Source of the DNA: Phallus indusiatus
Lineage: Eukaryota; Basidiomycota; Agaricomycetes; Phallales; Phallaceae
Direction: 5' to 3'
Length of the DNA: 64,000 nt
Assembly (NCBI GenBank): GCA_027605045.1
Contig: JAQFWX010000005.1
Coordinates: 1,550,001-1,614,000 of the forward strand
Shown piece by piece: positions 21,913 through 35,770 of the stretch. The position numbers were made by a program, and so were the translations under genes. The first letter of the stretch is position 1. The number at the start of each line of letters is the position of its first letter. The notes under the pieces were generated by a model, which made no database searches, had not been told where the DNA came from, and worked only from the letters and a program-made list of their open reading frames with translations.

Positions 21913-24900
21913 CCCCGAGAAGTACTGACATGGGAACGAGACTTTCCATTGTGTTTTGGTTCTTGTACTTTTTGTTTTCATAGCAATAACGTTTTACTCA
22001 TGTGACCACTGTGTGTATATGACAGGCTCAATTGTATTATCACATGTTGTGTATTTTAAGCAATGATAACGAATGTGCCATTCCGTTAGTCAAAGTTGGC
22101 GCCGTCGAAACGCTGGAAAGAGTTAAGACGGAAGTGAGCAAGGAAAACCACTCCGACCTCAATTGGTTCGCACGGATAATACTGTTATATCCGCCGATAT
22201 GTGAATTTCTGCCTCATTGACAAAGAAAAAAATGAGGCTGATGCCAAAAAGAGATCTTAGTCTCAAAAAGGGTAAAGGCTTAAGGTGAGTGACACATCTC
22301 AATCATCCGGCCCAGGGCATATTCAGGCTCACAAGATTATGATATCCTTACGCCAAACCATTCAAATTTATCAAATTTGTCACACTCTATAATAGTTTTT
22401 TACGCCATTTCAGAAATGATATATGCCCTCACACACCTCAAATTTGTCAGTGGAGACACAAAATCCATCTATCAGCCCATGCTCGAAAATCATCAAACAA
22501 AGAAGAACCCATCTTGCGACTACTTCGCGGAACGATGCCATCGCCTTTTGCAGATTTAATTCACATTGACCCGGCCTCGGAATATATCACATCTATTCAT
22601 TCGGAGAGGGCTAAGTTGCCATCGATATCGGTACCACTTGATTATCTCATCAGTTGAGTGACAAATCCGGCACGTGACCATCACGAGCTCGCTTAAGGAA
22701 ATCCCCGGGCATTTGCTTTCTCCTCGACGCAACATGATCTGATTTCGAATTCGATTGATCCTCTTTTGGGTCTGGTAAACTCATTCTGGTGCTGCGCTTG
22801 ATATCACCGGATTCGAGTTAGAACAGGAGTTGAGAGAGGAGTCAGCGCTTTTCGTAAGATTTGAAAAAGTCTGAACAAACTCATGTTTCTCATCATGATG
22901 ATAGGAAAGAACCGTGACCATATTTTCTGAATGGAATACCCTCTATCTCAGTTCCTGGGCTTACTTGAGACGTTTTTGGAGCTCCCAATATCACCAAAGC
23001 GCGGTACTCGGCGTGCCATTCAAGTTGCAGAGCCAGCATACCAATTTCCTTTAAAAGGTATATTGTTTTTTCTTCTGTCAGGCTTTGAGTACCAAATACT
23101 ATTGTGGTGATAAGAGCAGATCTATCGCTCATGTTCCTGAAGAAAGGGTCAGAATGGAAGTAAAGGAGTTTTCTTAAATGGAAACTGCATCAGGCTTAAT
23201 GCCCTTTGAACGGATTTCTGTAGGTGAGAAGATGGAAGTCATGGCTATTCGAATCTCCCGGAGACATCTCTGAACATTTACTCAAGTGAATAAATAATAA
23301 TAATAAAACTCAAGTCCGAAGCCGTCGTGGCCGTTGTGCGGCCACAACTTCTGACAAGCCTCAGTTGACATTCTTTCTTCGTCACTCCGAGGTGGAAAAC
23401 AAGTTGGTAGATCCTTTTCGATTTGTTTAAACTTAAATATTTATAGATATTGAATCTGAAAAAAAATTTTGGTCCCCAGCGGATGTTATCCCATTCGTGC
23501 GGAAGATAAATCCTTTTTTGGCATGTAACGTTCAAAGGCCCCAGGTTCCCTTTTTTTACCATATGTAGTGCTTAACGGCTTACATTTATGCTCCATTCCG
23601 AACGTCATGCGTTTGGCTCTCCGGACCGTTATCGGATTGAGGATAAACTCACTGCTTTTTCATATTCATATACACATGACATCGCGTGATTGATAGGAAC
23701 CAAGTTCAACCCGCAACCTCGAATCCTATTCATAACGCTGCGCCACAAATGACAAGGACCCTTGACTGGAGCTTTAAATCTAATTCAAACTGGATGAAAG
23801 GTGTCAAAAATCGGGTGCTGAATCTGGGTTTCATATCTGTCGTTGAACTTTGGCCAGAAAAAGAAGACCCCCTTTCGTGATGGATATTGGATACTTTGAA
23901 AAAGGCTTGATTCCGGTGACTGTTTCGAAGGTTTACGATTCATCCCTAGCAACGCTAAACCTTGTAGATGTGGTGTTTTCCGGGAGAAACGTTCGTTCCG
24001 AGTCCATTAGGAACGGAAGGTGAGATGTATCGTCAACTTCCTTTGAATGAGATCAAGTGTCCGACCCAGTTTTTCCCTTAAACTAGTAAGTACTCGCCGT
24101 CACGTCTCCACTGAATTGCATAGTTTTGGTCGGAAATATAGGGTACAGTTGTGTTCGTAAGAGGATCAATAAGTTTTCAAGACAAGTAGAATATAAGAAC
24201 CTGCCGAATGTCAATCTGGGTCGACATGTGAAAAATCTATGATGGAATTCAAGTTAGAGATAACGTGAAACACGTGAGCTTTACACCGAGCGGCGGAGAG
24301 AAGATAAGCATCTAACAATGTAAATTAATACAGTTTCGGACCCTCATGATTCTGAACTATTTTGTGTTTATATTCTCTCAAACTTTCAACCTTCTAAAAA
24401 TAATGTTTCATCCAGCCTCACCAGCGAACTTGAATAAACTGAATAATTGTGATGCAAGAAAAAAAGGTGACTTCCTGTCAGAGAATTCAAATTGACATGA
24501 GTAATACTAGTAGAGTCCCTACGGAAATTCGGAAACAAGCATGCATCGCAAAAAGGCATGAAAAATGACAAGGGACACGGCTTCACTTTATGTAAAGGAT
24601 CAACGCGCGTCCGGTGCGATAGCCTCCAGTTTGGTATACATATAGCTGGAAGTGTTGTTCTATTCAATGTTATCAAATTTTCTGGTGCGCATGTCGTCCA
24701 ATGTATCACATTCAATTTATTAATAGATTCATCTGAATGAAAAATCATCGGTTGGACATTTCAGCTTCTCTCAAAATTAAAAAATGAAAATGAAAAGCGA
24801 TTTTCTTCTTTTTATCTAATCCGGTAACTTAACTTGAAAAAAAGGTGCATCATCTTCACAATAAGTGTCAATTCTCTGATACCGGAATGATTGACACCGG

Positions 24901-27900
24901 TCGCTGTACAGGTTCTGGTTTAGTATGTCGATATCTGTGAGCAGATCTCGAAAATTTAAATAAATCCAATTTTCATTTTTTATGAGTTTTAAAAGGGAGT
25001 TATAGAATACTGTTTCATGGTATGAGGTAAAAGACAATAATTGATTTCTATCCGGGGTTGTCAGTCGGGAGATTAAGAAGTCGGGCACCAGCGCTCGCAA
25101 CTTGGTTCGGGACCTTGGGTGTGTGCCATGGCGTATGCTCTGCTGGGCCTTTTATTACCCGTCAGATTCAGACCTACGAAAATACGGATACCTGTGCAGA
25201 CACATGGCTTTGGTTATCGTTAATAGTCATCGATAAAATAACTCAACATTGAAAAGAAATGTCTCGACGCAGACTCACCACTTCGCTCGCCGTGTTTAAT
25301 TCAATTGGCAAATCTATGAACGAAAAGAACAACCTCAGAAGCCTCGACAATTGATGTATTTTGTTGGTTTCATGACTGAGTTGTTCGATGTGATTTACGT
25401 AAAATGAGAAAACATTCAATACCTAGCAAGCAAGACAAAAGACTATTTCGTTCTTGTTGACATCTAGGAACGCGTGTCAAGAGACACATGGTGTGTCACC
25501 TAAGTTGTGCATAAGATACCGTTAATTAACGTTTGAAGTAAAACCCTAACCTTATTATGGGTGCTTCTAGACTGTAAGAGAAACGATTCATGTTGAAAAA
25601 AAGAAAATGGGGGACAGTCCACAAGCGCGGCCATTCATTGAGATTTAATATTACATACAGAACAGTTGCTTCGAGTCTTCTCATGGTCTAGGACACTAGC
25701 CTTGTATTGAACAGGTCTAATATAAATCAATGTCCTTTAGCTTGTTTCACTGGTAGCACAAGAGGAAAAAAGGGGACTTGCCGTTATGTTCACAAACGTG
25801 CTGTATAATACCCGAGCTATTTTGCCAATGGTATCCCCCGGTGACAGATCTAAGTAGTCTCAAGATACTCAGGTTCTTTCAGAAACAAAAGGAAACATCT
25901 ATATCAGTAGCCGAGGCACTAGCGTCGACGGACTTAGCTGTTCCACATCGTGGCAATTGAGTTTCGATAATCCACAATGCAGACGTCGACCGACTAGTTT
26001 GACCCTCAGTGATAATCAACTCCTAAGTCCTGAGAAAAAGATAGATTAAAAGACCGGCGATCAAGAGAGGTAACTAATGAGGCCTTACATTTAGGTAAAG
26101 AAGAGAACTAGCAGAAGCAGAACGTGTATCAGGAATCAATTGTCAATATTGATGATGAAAGAGTTGCAAGGGCGCAAGAGAGAAAAGCATGGCATTGGAA
26201 TTATGAGCGAACTGATTTCATATTCATACTCGGAAGCATGGTCACCCCACGCCGAAAGAGGAGGAAAAAATTAAAAGAAAAAAAATTTCCCTCGTTACAA
26301 CGGAAAATAAAAGTCAGGGAGTGAATAATGAATGTCATGACCGAGCGAGATACATACATATGTAGACGAAGATGTCCAGGCCGAAAAAAAGCTTTAACGT
26401 AATGATAAGGAAAATGCCTAAATTATTTCAAGCCGAAGAAAAATGGAACGCTCATTGCTTGCCAACCATTGCGAAAGGGAACAGGGGGAAGAAAAAAAGT
26501 TTGATCAACCAATGATACCTATTTTTTTTTTCATACATCTTCGCGATACGTTTTACGTCTTGGAATGCCATGTCATAGCATCGAATTAACAAGGAGAATA
26601 TTCTCGAAACACTCATATTTGCTTACAAGATATCTGTTAATGCATATTTCAGATCAAATTAATGACAAAGACTACGACAAATACAGCGCAGAATTCTTGA
26701 CTAAGGATGATAATTGTCTATCGCGGGATCACTGGTGCGCATTGGGCAACGGATTTCTCCAGTCAGTTGGATACTACGGCATATGTGATTCAGGTTTTCA
26801 ACAGAAAAAAAACAACACCTCAGCGGCTGAAATCGTCACAGACACTTTTTTCTTTTCCTTTTCATCATCGTCCCACAGTTAGACCGGATAGGCTAGCCTG
26901 AACACAATCCACGATAAGCTACACACAATACTACGTTACCCGACACCGCGGAGGTCTCTCTGACTCGTTACAAAACAAAAAAAGAAGACCTGCTGAGGCA
27001 AAGAACGTGAGGTGAAAGTGCCTAAAACGGGATTCAGATCCAGACCCTGGAGATCGACTAAAAGCTGAAGCATTCCGGACCTACCTACCTTTCAAGTCGT
27101 CACCAGCCAGATCTCCACGCGGGTGCCCAACCTCAGCCTCAGCAACCAACGGAAGGGGTTATAGCAGCTGAAATTCGTTCAAGCGTTTCTACTTTGAACC
27201 AACCGGATAGGCCGCACGGGCACGGTCCACGACTCGGACTCAGACTCGGACCCGGAACGGACCACGTTGGCTCCACATCCGCGATTCTTGAAGATCCCTT
27301 CTGAGTCGCCAACAAGGATCAAGATTGGAGAAGAAGAAAAACCAAAAACGAAAAGAGGGCCAATGTTACTGGATAGGATTCTAATCGGTCAGATTGGATC
27401 TAGATGATACCCCTGATCCCCTTTGTGCTGAACCTATTATCTGTAGCGTGAAGATTCATTCTGACCTGGGTTTACAGAATGTGAGAAAGTCTAGGGCCTC
27501 GGCGGAGAACTTTGGGGGGATCTAGATCTCCAGTGACACTTGCAAGTACTAGGAAGAGGCGTCCCGTCATCCGAACTTTTACGAGACCTGCCAGTTCGCT
27601 CATTGGAGTTGGACATATGTAATAATCGATGTTCCTTCAAGGTCGAAGATAGAGTTTATTGTCTACTTGTGTAGGGAGGAACTGGAAAGGGGGGTTGGGG
27701 CAAGTGATGTCGGTGCGACATTGGCGACATGACGAGCTATCTCTTGGAACAAAAGTGTCATAAGAGTTGGTAGTGTTTTCGTTGTCAAAATTTTAGCCTA
27801 GATTCGCAAAAAGACGTAAAAGTGGTTGATTTTCAAAGTGGGGGAGCGACGAACGGACGAATACGCCACAAAAGGACTGTCTAGAGAGAACGCGGCCGCC

Positions 27901-29848
27901 GCTTTGTATAATCACTACCATTAGAATGAATGATAGTCGAGATTATATCCGCATTTGCTTTATTTGGACAGTTTTAAATACAGAAACTCTGCTCCTGCGC
28001 GATTCTTTTGAAATAGTGAGGGGGGTCGAATATGGGTTATAAGTGATATAGGATACAGATACTAGATGTAAACGCAGTAATGGTTGGTGGCCTCGTGATG
28101 GTACAATGTGATGAACGATCCCAAAGACAATAATCCGAATGAAACTTCAGTGAAGTAAACCTTTGTCTGTGAAGGGTAAAATATAGAGATGGTCCACGCT
28201 GATCAAAATGTGATAACAGATAGGGAACTTACAAATCCATCGCATAATAGCCAGCCAGAGTAGGAAGCTCCTTAAGAAATACGAGGTTTGAATTTGTATA
28301 ATGGGATACTTATTTTTCGCGGCCGCAGAGCATTCTGAGTTCGGGGAGTAGCAAGAAAAGGACAGAAAGACCGCCTATTATAAACAGGCCGGCGATCGGG
28401 TGTTCGTGACGTGACGGCTACAGCTAGACGAAAAAGAAGGCGACGGTATGTCCGGTGTTTCGCATTCTGGTTTTCTAGGACCCCGATAGAGTGTTTGGCG
28501 AATGAGAAGAACGTATAGAAAAGGATGAGACGGAGAGTTCGAAACGTTGCCAGATAAGCGCCTGACGACGACTATAATCGTATTTGAAGATAATAAAACC
28601 TTCAAGGCCTAGATTTGCATTACTTTGTTGTAGAATGTCGAGGACGGTGTCTATGTCACAGCAAAATAAGCCATCGATATCCCCGACTGACTTTGACCTG
28701 ATTTGACCACCCCGAGATAGCACGACGGATGACACTCTAGTCTCTGCATCAAGTATCAAAATATCAAGATTCCTCGGGGAGGAAAATGTAAAGATGGACC
28801 ACACTTCATATCATGTAGCTTCTGCCTGTTAATAGATCAGAAAGTATGATAGCAGATAAGAACCGGTCGAGAGGAAATATCACATGAACGTGGAATTAGA
28901 AGCTAGTCCTGATAGGATAGTTCATTGGAAGCTTTTTAATGAGATACTTATTGTAGGAGTTGATTATTATCCGCAGAACTTTGTGAATCGGGGGGAATAT
29001 TAGGCCGGCTTACAGTCACTATATAGACGACGGTAAGCCGAATTCATGAGAGGGATACGAGACCACCTGGACCTAAGAGAAGTAACCTCGTTTGCAGACC
29101 GGTCGTAGCACGAAGGTGTTTGAAGTGAAATGGATGGTATGAAAGCCAGGACCCAACGCGACCAATTTCCTTAGTAAGCGCTCAACAACTTCAAGCAGCC
29201 ACCTCAGCCTTTCTAATAAACATTGTTAAGTGCCACCCTTTTAATTATAAGAAAAAGAAAACCTCTCTGCCCTACTCCTTCGCTCTGCTAAAAACATTAT
29301 GCAGTACCATGAGAGTTGTATAGAAGCTGACCACGGGAGGCTTGTAGGAAACGGTTTCGTTGTTGAAATACACCCGACCGTGGATTTTGTGATGACTGTA
29401 GTTGATTATTTCCGGAGTGCTTTAAAAGTCGGGTAACGAACGGACCTAGACGGCACGGACAGAGTTGCCTATCAAGATACATTCACGGTCGCTAATAGAC
29501 CAAAAAGAAGATGACAGGCTAAGACCGTGGTCGTATTCGTGTTCAATAGTCGTATTAAGAGTGCTTCCGAGGAAGCTTTACGAGTTCAATGGCTGTAATG
29601 ATAACTTTAGCAGTGAGTACTGAGTTTATGAAAGTGCGAGAGCCAAGTTGAAACGAGGAGCCTGAGCGCCTAGCAAACGAGCACTCAGACCGCAACAAGC
29701 CGCGACCGCGCGACCTTGTGAAACAATTTAAAATTATTTCTCTTGAAAAAAAAAGGAATAAACCATTTCTTAATACTACTCTTCAAATAGAAAACAAAAC
29801 CATGTCTTTATTATTATTCACTTCTTTTAAAAAAATCTTTCCCTTTTC
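21913..29848. other. 7.9 kb gene-poor region
   Basis: Between the 3' ends of the reductase and ORC5 I find no gene I can defend. Short frames (22893-23132, 24386-24748, 24816-25100, 28475-28804, all on the minus strand) have no family motif or consistent splice pattern. A degenerate tRNA-like sequence lies at about 23695-23755. The stretch 27.9-29.0 kb has loosely similar passages (around 28190-28320 and 28790-28960), perhaps a decayed repeat. Two imperfect runs of GACTCGGACTC type lie near 27235. Confidence 0.5.
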
Positions 29849-31704
29849 TCAATCATCAACATGATACATATATTCCTTCAATGATTTAATTCCCACTTGT
29901 CTCGCAAGCGCAAACGCACAAGCGTGGGAGATCGTCGATTTATACGTCATCGCTTCCAATTCATTTTTTTCTGGTGTAATGCGATGTAACAAGCCTTGAT
30001 TGACTAGTTCCGTAATCTATTGGGAGGGGAAAAGGAATTTTGAATAAAACATTAGTAATGATTTTGTTTAACTCACGGTTGCTGAAACTTGTACCCGACC
30101 CACGACCATTTCTATGTCTTTGTCTTCATTATGACGATCGGGGTCGGAGTCGTCTTCATCTTCTCTTTGCTCCAAGTAATACTCTTCCATTAACGATCCA
30201 ACGATCGCAACAAGTCTATCAAGCGGAAACACCATCGGACCCAAAAGCTTCTGTGGCACCTTTAAAATTATTTTTTTTAAAAAAAACTAAACCACCTAAG
30301 CTTTTCATTCTCATTCCTCACCTTTCCTTTGCTAACCCCAACTCTAGTCTTAACAGTCCCACCACCCTTCTTCCTTCTTCCTTTCCCATCATTAACACTT
30401 CTCCCAAACAATTTTAAATCCGATTTATGAGGATTATGACTCGCTAAGAAACCGGCTATCAATATGAATTTAGCGATTGTCGTGAGTGATCGAATATGCT
30501 GTGGTAATTGATACTGATTCTCGCGAATTCGCTGGAGATGGTGACTACCGCTACCGATACCGGTACTGATACTGGCACTGGCACTGGCATTGGTATTGGT
30601 GCCGGGAGTGTCGCTCTCCGCGGTGATGGCGCTTTTGGGTTGATAAACAGCAGACGTCTGGAGAATATCCAACAGCGTTATATCCTCCGGAAACGCATTT
30701 TCACGACTCCATTGTTTAATGTGTTTTACCCGCGGATAAAGCATTTCTAGTGCATTGGCTATTAATGGCGTGAAATATTTTGTGAGACGGATTCGGGCGT
30801 CTTCGTCCGGTAGGTCTAGTTGTTCTTGGGGCGCTTGTTTCCATTGGTTGAGGATGGGTTGGACGAATATGGGCCAGCATGCTGATGCGATGTAACCCAG
30901 CTCGAGTTCGTCGATGAGAGATGCGTAGCAGATGTTTATGACTGCTGAGATAAAGTGCGAGAAGAGAGGTTTGAATGCGGGGTTGTATGGCGATAGTAAT
31001 GGAGGGTTGGGTCGAGATGGGAAGAGAGATGTTAGGAATGTTTGAGAATCTGTTTGATTTTTTTGAGAAACGATTATGGGGGAATGGAGAATGATGTTTT
31101 ACCTTTTTTGCTGTATGGTTTCACGTTGACTAAGAAAGGATGGATGGCTGATCCGTCTAGAGGTCTTAGTTCAAACCAAGAGGCTTGGGATATGGTTATA
31201 ACCGAGATTGGAATGCCCGCCTGAGACGTGTTAGATAGGGTATATCAAGAAAAGGATATTCCTCACTAATTCATCTAGTCTGCTCAAAGGTGTCCATAAT
31301 TCAGGTAGCGACTCTTTGAGCTTTTCGGGACGATCGAGTACAATGATGATACCTTTCGCATCAGATTTGCGCAAGATGAGACGTAGTGCGCGTAGAAAGT
31401 TGCCCAAGTCTGAGGTGTATTGCTGGATCTCCTCTGGAGGTATGACTTTGCTCTGTTTCTGAATGGTCTGTAAGATGCGATGATAGAAGAGTCTTGAGGA
31501 GAAGCATTCGATGCCATTGAGAAATGAATACAAAAACGTGGTGCGCGCGAGAAGAGTCTGGATGAATTGGAGAGTGTGTCGAGTGGAGATGGGAGCATGA
31601 ACGTGTATGAAACCGGGCACAGCGTCTGCGTCGAGAAACGAGGAGAGAATCTGTAAGAGTTCAGTATGGCCGGGATGGAGATCCATTGGGTCACGCGTTG
31701 TCAC
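29849..31704 (-). CDS. ORC5: Origin recognition complex subunit 5
   Basis: ORC5 is part of the six-subunit complex that marks replication origins and loads MCM. Exons 31704-31267, 31220-31103, 31049-30322, 30259-30077 and 30016-29849 give 544 residues. The N-terminal AAA+ half shows NGIECFSSRLFYHRILQTI and the Walker-B-like GIIIVLDRPEKL. The usual P-loop position reads HAPISTRHTLQ, with no GKT/S, so ATP binding may be lost. The C-terminal half has the diagnostic ORC5 blocks SKFILI-like AKFILIAGFLASHNPHKSD and KLLGPMVFPLDRLVAI, then a winged helix ending ITELVNQGLLHR. A Thr/Ser/Gly-rich low-complexity insert (about residues 320-345) and an acidic insert in exon 4 are likely loops. The gene diverges from the first tandem membrane-protein paralogue. 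Confidence 0.92.
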
Positions 31705-32572
31705 TCAATGTGAGCGCTTAGCCACGATGGTCCGTGCACATCTCCACCTCAGTATATATACCACTGCCTCTTGTTCCGTGTTTCCTCATACTTACCTTGA
31801 TGGCGCGGGTGCCTTCACGTTCTTGTGCTCGCGGGCCATGGGAGTCGGCCATAGCACGGCGACACATTGTCCTCAGTCGACGCCTGTGGTTTGTATGTGG
31901 CAAATGCTGCATGCACTGTCTAAATATTTCCCTGTCCTGGTCTGCCCCCTCTGGGGTAACCGGGCTTTCTTTTTTTTTGTGTTTTGTACAGTCCTAACCC
32001 TAACCCCAGTGGTAGTACTAATAATAACAAATTGAATCTTTGATTGGATCACCGTCGCTAAGGCGGTGATTATATTTTTTGAGTACATGAGAAGACCTTC
32101 ACCGCACCCTCGACATCAAACATGATGCATGATGCAAGATACCTCTCGTCACCAACTCTACTTGTGCCTTCACATAACAATACTACTCGTTTAATTCGCT
32201 CATTCATTTTCTCATCGTGTGGAACCTTTCCCCGTCGCGGTTAACCTTTATTCCCCATCAACACCCAGCCTCAGCCCCGGCCAGGCCCAAGCCGGATATT
32301 ACGGCGCTCCACACCCAACATACGCAACAAAGCTTCCCTCTCTTTCTTCCCAAACTATCACCAAACACTATCTATCTATCTTCTTTCTACAACCATTCAG
32401 CCACGAGCGACGACGATACTTTTCTGATTCAACCTGGCCGCAGGGTTTCCATTTTTACCATAGTTTACCAATCCTCTTTAATTTTGTAATACCATTTTTT
32501 CAGAAATCAAACCAAACTAACCACCGAACCCATACCTCGAATCCCTTATCATCAACATTCTTACTTTTATTC
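31705..32572. other. Divergent intergenic region upstream of the tandem array
   Basis: 0.87 kb between ORC5 and the first paralogue. It holds a two-unit telomere-like CCCTAA sequence (31993-32007). At about 32034 is a GAATCTTTGATTGGATCACC segment, which recurs upstream of each other paralogue and marks the left edge of the duplicated unit. Confidence 0.55.
31993..32007. repeat. Two-unit interstitial telomere-like sequence
   Basis: CCTAACCCTAACCCC, just over two CCCTAA units, at the left border of the tandem array. It may be chance. Confidence 0.6.
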
Positions 32573-34101
32573 ATGCTTTTATTTCCATTGTATCTTGTAC
32601 CTCTTTTCGCTCTCCCAAAGCTCGCATTCGCCTTCTCATTCGATCTTACATCCGTCCCAACACAATGCGGTCAGCTCCATGTTAACATCACCGAGGGCTC
32701 CGGTAAACCTCCCTACTCCGTTCTCGTCGTCCCATTCGGTGCTTCTCCCGTCACACCAGAACGACGAACCATCTTGTCTCATACTTTTAATGGCTCTTCA
32801 ACGAGCTTTCAAATGGCCTACCCAGCTAACTCGGGCTTTGTCATTGCGGTGCGTCTCTCCCATGGCTGGCTGATCCTGTCTCCCTTTATACTGATGAGTT
32901 ATTTTAGCTGGGAGACGCGGATGGTATTGGGACAGGAGGAACTAGTATTCCAACCAACGTTGCATCTTCCAGTGATACCTCTTGTCTACCCAACAACGTC
33001 TCCATTGAATACTCTTTCCAAGTCTTACCTTCCAACGCTATCGATCAATGCCAACCAGTCACTTTAGCATGGGGCAGTCGAACTCAAGGGTAAATATATA
33101 TATCAAGATCTTTTATTTCCGAAAATTGACAAAAAAAAACAAACAGCGATGTCACTATACAACTCGTCATTCCAGGCGGTATATCATCCACAATCCCACA
33201 ACCAAGTCTTCAACACGGATTACAAGGAAACACAACCGGATTTAGCTGGACGCCTGATATCCCCGTTGGAACGAACATGATCCTCGTAGCTGGCGACAGT
33301 AGAGGCATAGGCACGGGAGGAAGCGCCGGTTTCTCCGTTGGAAACAATCCGAATGGCGATAGTTCGTGCATTAACGGAAACTCGCCCAGTTCGACCCCGG
33401 GTACAGCTGCAGGAGCTATCGAAACGGGAGGTTCCACTCCTGCACCTAACAACAACAACAATTCCGGCAGCTCGACGAACGTGGGTGCTATCGTAGGCGG
33501 TGTTATCGCCGGAATAGCCATCACCCTTATCGCCGCTCTCATCACGTTCTTCTGCGTACGCAAGAGACGGCAGAATCAACTGCGGAGACGGAGACAGTCG
33601 CTTGATTTGCTGCCTGATACTGAACAGGCCACGGAAATGTATCGGCCTGATCCGTTTATCGTTCCGTCTGCGATTACGGCCAATTCTTCTCGACATGCGC
33701 GAACGGCGTCGGAGTTTTCGGATGGGAGCGATCATGAAGGCGGGGCTGGGGCGGGTGCAGGAGGAGCGGGAGGAATGACAGTGGCAGGTTTGCGACCGAG
33801 TATGTCCGATGCGGGTGGACGACGGTACAGCACCATTTCAACAACAGATGCGAGCGAGACGACGAATAGTAATTATCTTGGTGTTATGCGATCTGGTGCA
33901 TTGGGAGGTGGAAGTTCTGTGACATCGTCATCTCGAAAATCGCCTGCTCCACCGACGTTTAGAGCTGTTAATTATGTGCAGCATGAAGATGCGGGACAGC
34001 TTAGGACGCATGATGATGATGGGGAGGGGAGTGAGGAAGGACGGGAGGAAGAGCCTGAGACGGTCGAGTTGCCGCCTAATTATGATGCTATTAGGAGATG
34101 A
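32573..34101 (+). CDS. Tandem membrane protein, paralogue 1
   Basis: A single-pass plasma-membrane-type protein of 470 residues belonging to a family common in agaric genomes with no assigned function. Exons 32573-32848, 32908-33089 and 33147-34101. Residues 1-20 are a signal peptide ending in LAFA. Two tandem beta-type modules follow: FDLTSVPTQCGQLHVNIT with PPYSVLVVPFG, and VLPSNAIDQCQPVTLAWG with VTIQLVIPGG, each with the motif GIGTGG and a Cys. A short Asn/Ser stalk (only NNNNNSGSS) leads to the helix AIVGGVIAGIAITLIAALITFFC. The tail carries RRRRQSLDLLP, SSRHARTASEFS, VNYVQHEDAGQL and ends ELPPNYDAIRR. RRQS fits a basophilic kinase site and PPNY fits a WW-domain ligand. An open frame runs upstream to 32219, but it is not conserved in the other copies, so I start at 32573. 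Confidence 0.85.
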
Positions 34102-34533
34102 GAGTGAGATAACAAAACCTTTTTTTTTTGGAGGGTAGTGTGTACTTTTTTTTTAAAAAAAAAGGGAAGGAGAAGAAGAAGAACCACCTCTATTTGGGTT
34201 GAAAGATGTTTTACATATTCTGAATGAGAGGACAGTTTCATTCCCCCCATACTACCTAATACCACTCTCCAATTCTCCTCCATGCATTGCTTTAACCGTC
34301 TTCCTACCCTTCACCTCCACCTTCGCATTCTCATTCTCACTCTCGTTCTTGTTCTTGCTCTCTTATCTTGTTACAACACAATTACCCTCCCTCTTCATCC
34401 CATCAAATCTATCAAGTTTTTATGAGAACTTGACACAAATAACTGTCTCTCTATCTCAGATGCTGCCTGTGTTTTCCATACATGTATAAATTCATTTCCT
34501 TTTCACATAACGCTTATTCACGCGCAAAAAACT

Positions 34534-34588
34534 CTTTGGACTTTTGAACTTTGGACTTTGGACTTTGGACCTCGGACTCTCGGACTTT
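34534..34588. repeat. Short tandem repeat, GGACTTT type
   Basis: Five to six imperfect copies of a 7-8 bp unit (TTTGGACT) directly downstream of paralogue 1. A weaker relative lies near 35360. Confidence 0.8.
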
Positions 34589-35601
34589 TCATCCATCCTT
34601 CATCCTCACACCACTCTTTCCGCTTCTTGCTTCTTTCACATGGTCTCTACGCTTTGACGCATGCTCGCCACTAGTCGCTAGTCACTAGTCACCGTCGTCG
34701 TTCGCTGTCGTCAAAACAAAAAATAACTCCACGGACTTTAGTTTTTCGGTCTTCGACTATTTTCTTTACACAACAATTTTTTTATATACGTACATTTACA
34801 TAGTTAATTACTTATTACTAGGCCCGAATAGATTTATTTGATTTATTCAATTATTTAATTGGTTAATTGTTTCTATCACTGCATCCTTTAATTGTTTTGC
34901 TAGTGCACTGCAATAGCTCAGGCTGTACGTATATACCCTACATTTGTGGATGTTACTGTGGATAATGCAGACCGTTACGCGTCTAAATCATCGCTGGCGC
35001 GAGAAAGAAAGAGCATGCACATGCGTATCCATGTGCGTTTGCGGATCCGACTCATCCACCCGGTGGAGCTATACGTCACGATAATACCGAATCGCCTTGC
35101 AGATCCTGCTACCTGCATATGCATTTCATATCTATTGTGCCGGTGGCGCGCATCCAATGTGTGAAAGGAAACTCTCTATATTTAACAGACACCTTTTTTT
35201 TTACAAGCTCCAATAACGTCATAGTGTTATTTTACGACTACGCGAAGCAAACCATTGTGGAGCATTATTGAATGTTGAATATATTCAATACACACCAAAT
35301 TATGTATACGAGTCAGACCCCAAACCCCAGTCCTACGCAAGTGCGACGTGCAATGTACACCTTGGGACTTTGGACTGGACTTTCCGACGTAGTACCATCC
35401 ATCTTCACTCTACGAGTAAGCTTCGCTTCGCTCCAATAGAAAAGACAAAAAAAAGCAGCTTACGTAGACGAAACGAAAAATTCTGGTCAAGTTCTAATGT
35501 TGTGTCTAGAAGTAATGGTAATGATTGATTAGCGCTACCACAGTGAAAAAGTCAAGATGAGCGCAGATGATTGGATACGCATCGTTGTGGGCGCTCACTG
35601 G

Positions 35602-35770
35602 GCTGACCTGCCTGTATCACATACTTATAATGCGCATTAATATTGAGCGGGATGCAATGCCGTCCCTAGTCTGCTATCTACCACCATCGCAGTGGTCTAT
35701 ACATACTGAAACATAAAATGAAAGGCAAACAGGCGATGCAGATGGCGTACTATCTTGATAGGCTCACCTC
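35602..35770 (+). repeat. Spacer segment inverted relative to 39122-39285
   Basis: The segment from GGCTGACCTGCCTGTATCAC to GATAGGCTCACCTC reads as the reverse complement of 39122-39285, while the sequence on both sides stays in the same orientation in the two spacers. Confidence 0.85.

Noticed and set aside
23695..23755. tRNA-like sequence on the minus strand (TGTGGCGCAGCG and GGTTGCGGGTTGAA)
   Set aside because: The A-box and part of the B-box are suggestive, but the T-arm cannot pair and no acceptor stem closes. At best it is a relic or a tRNA-derived repeat.
28475..28804. Leftward 109-codon frame in the gene-poor region
   Set aside because: No recognisable domain or supporting splice pattern.
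32219..32572. In-frame N-terminal extension of paralogue 1 (also before copies 2, 3 and 4)
   Set aside because: The extensions are not similar between copies as proteins, and each would bury the signal peptide, so the later ATG is preferred.
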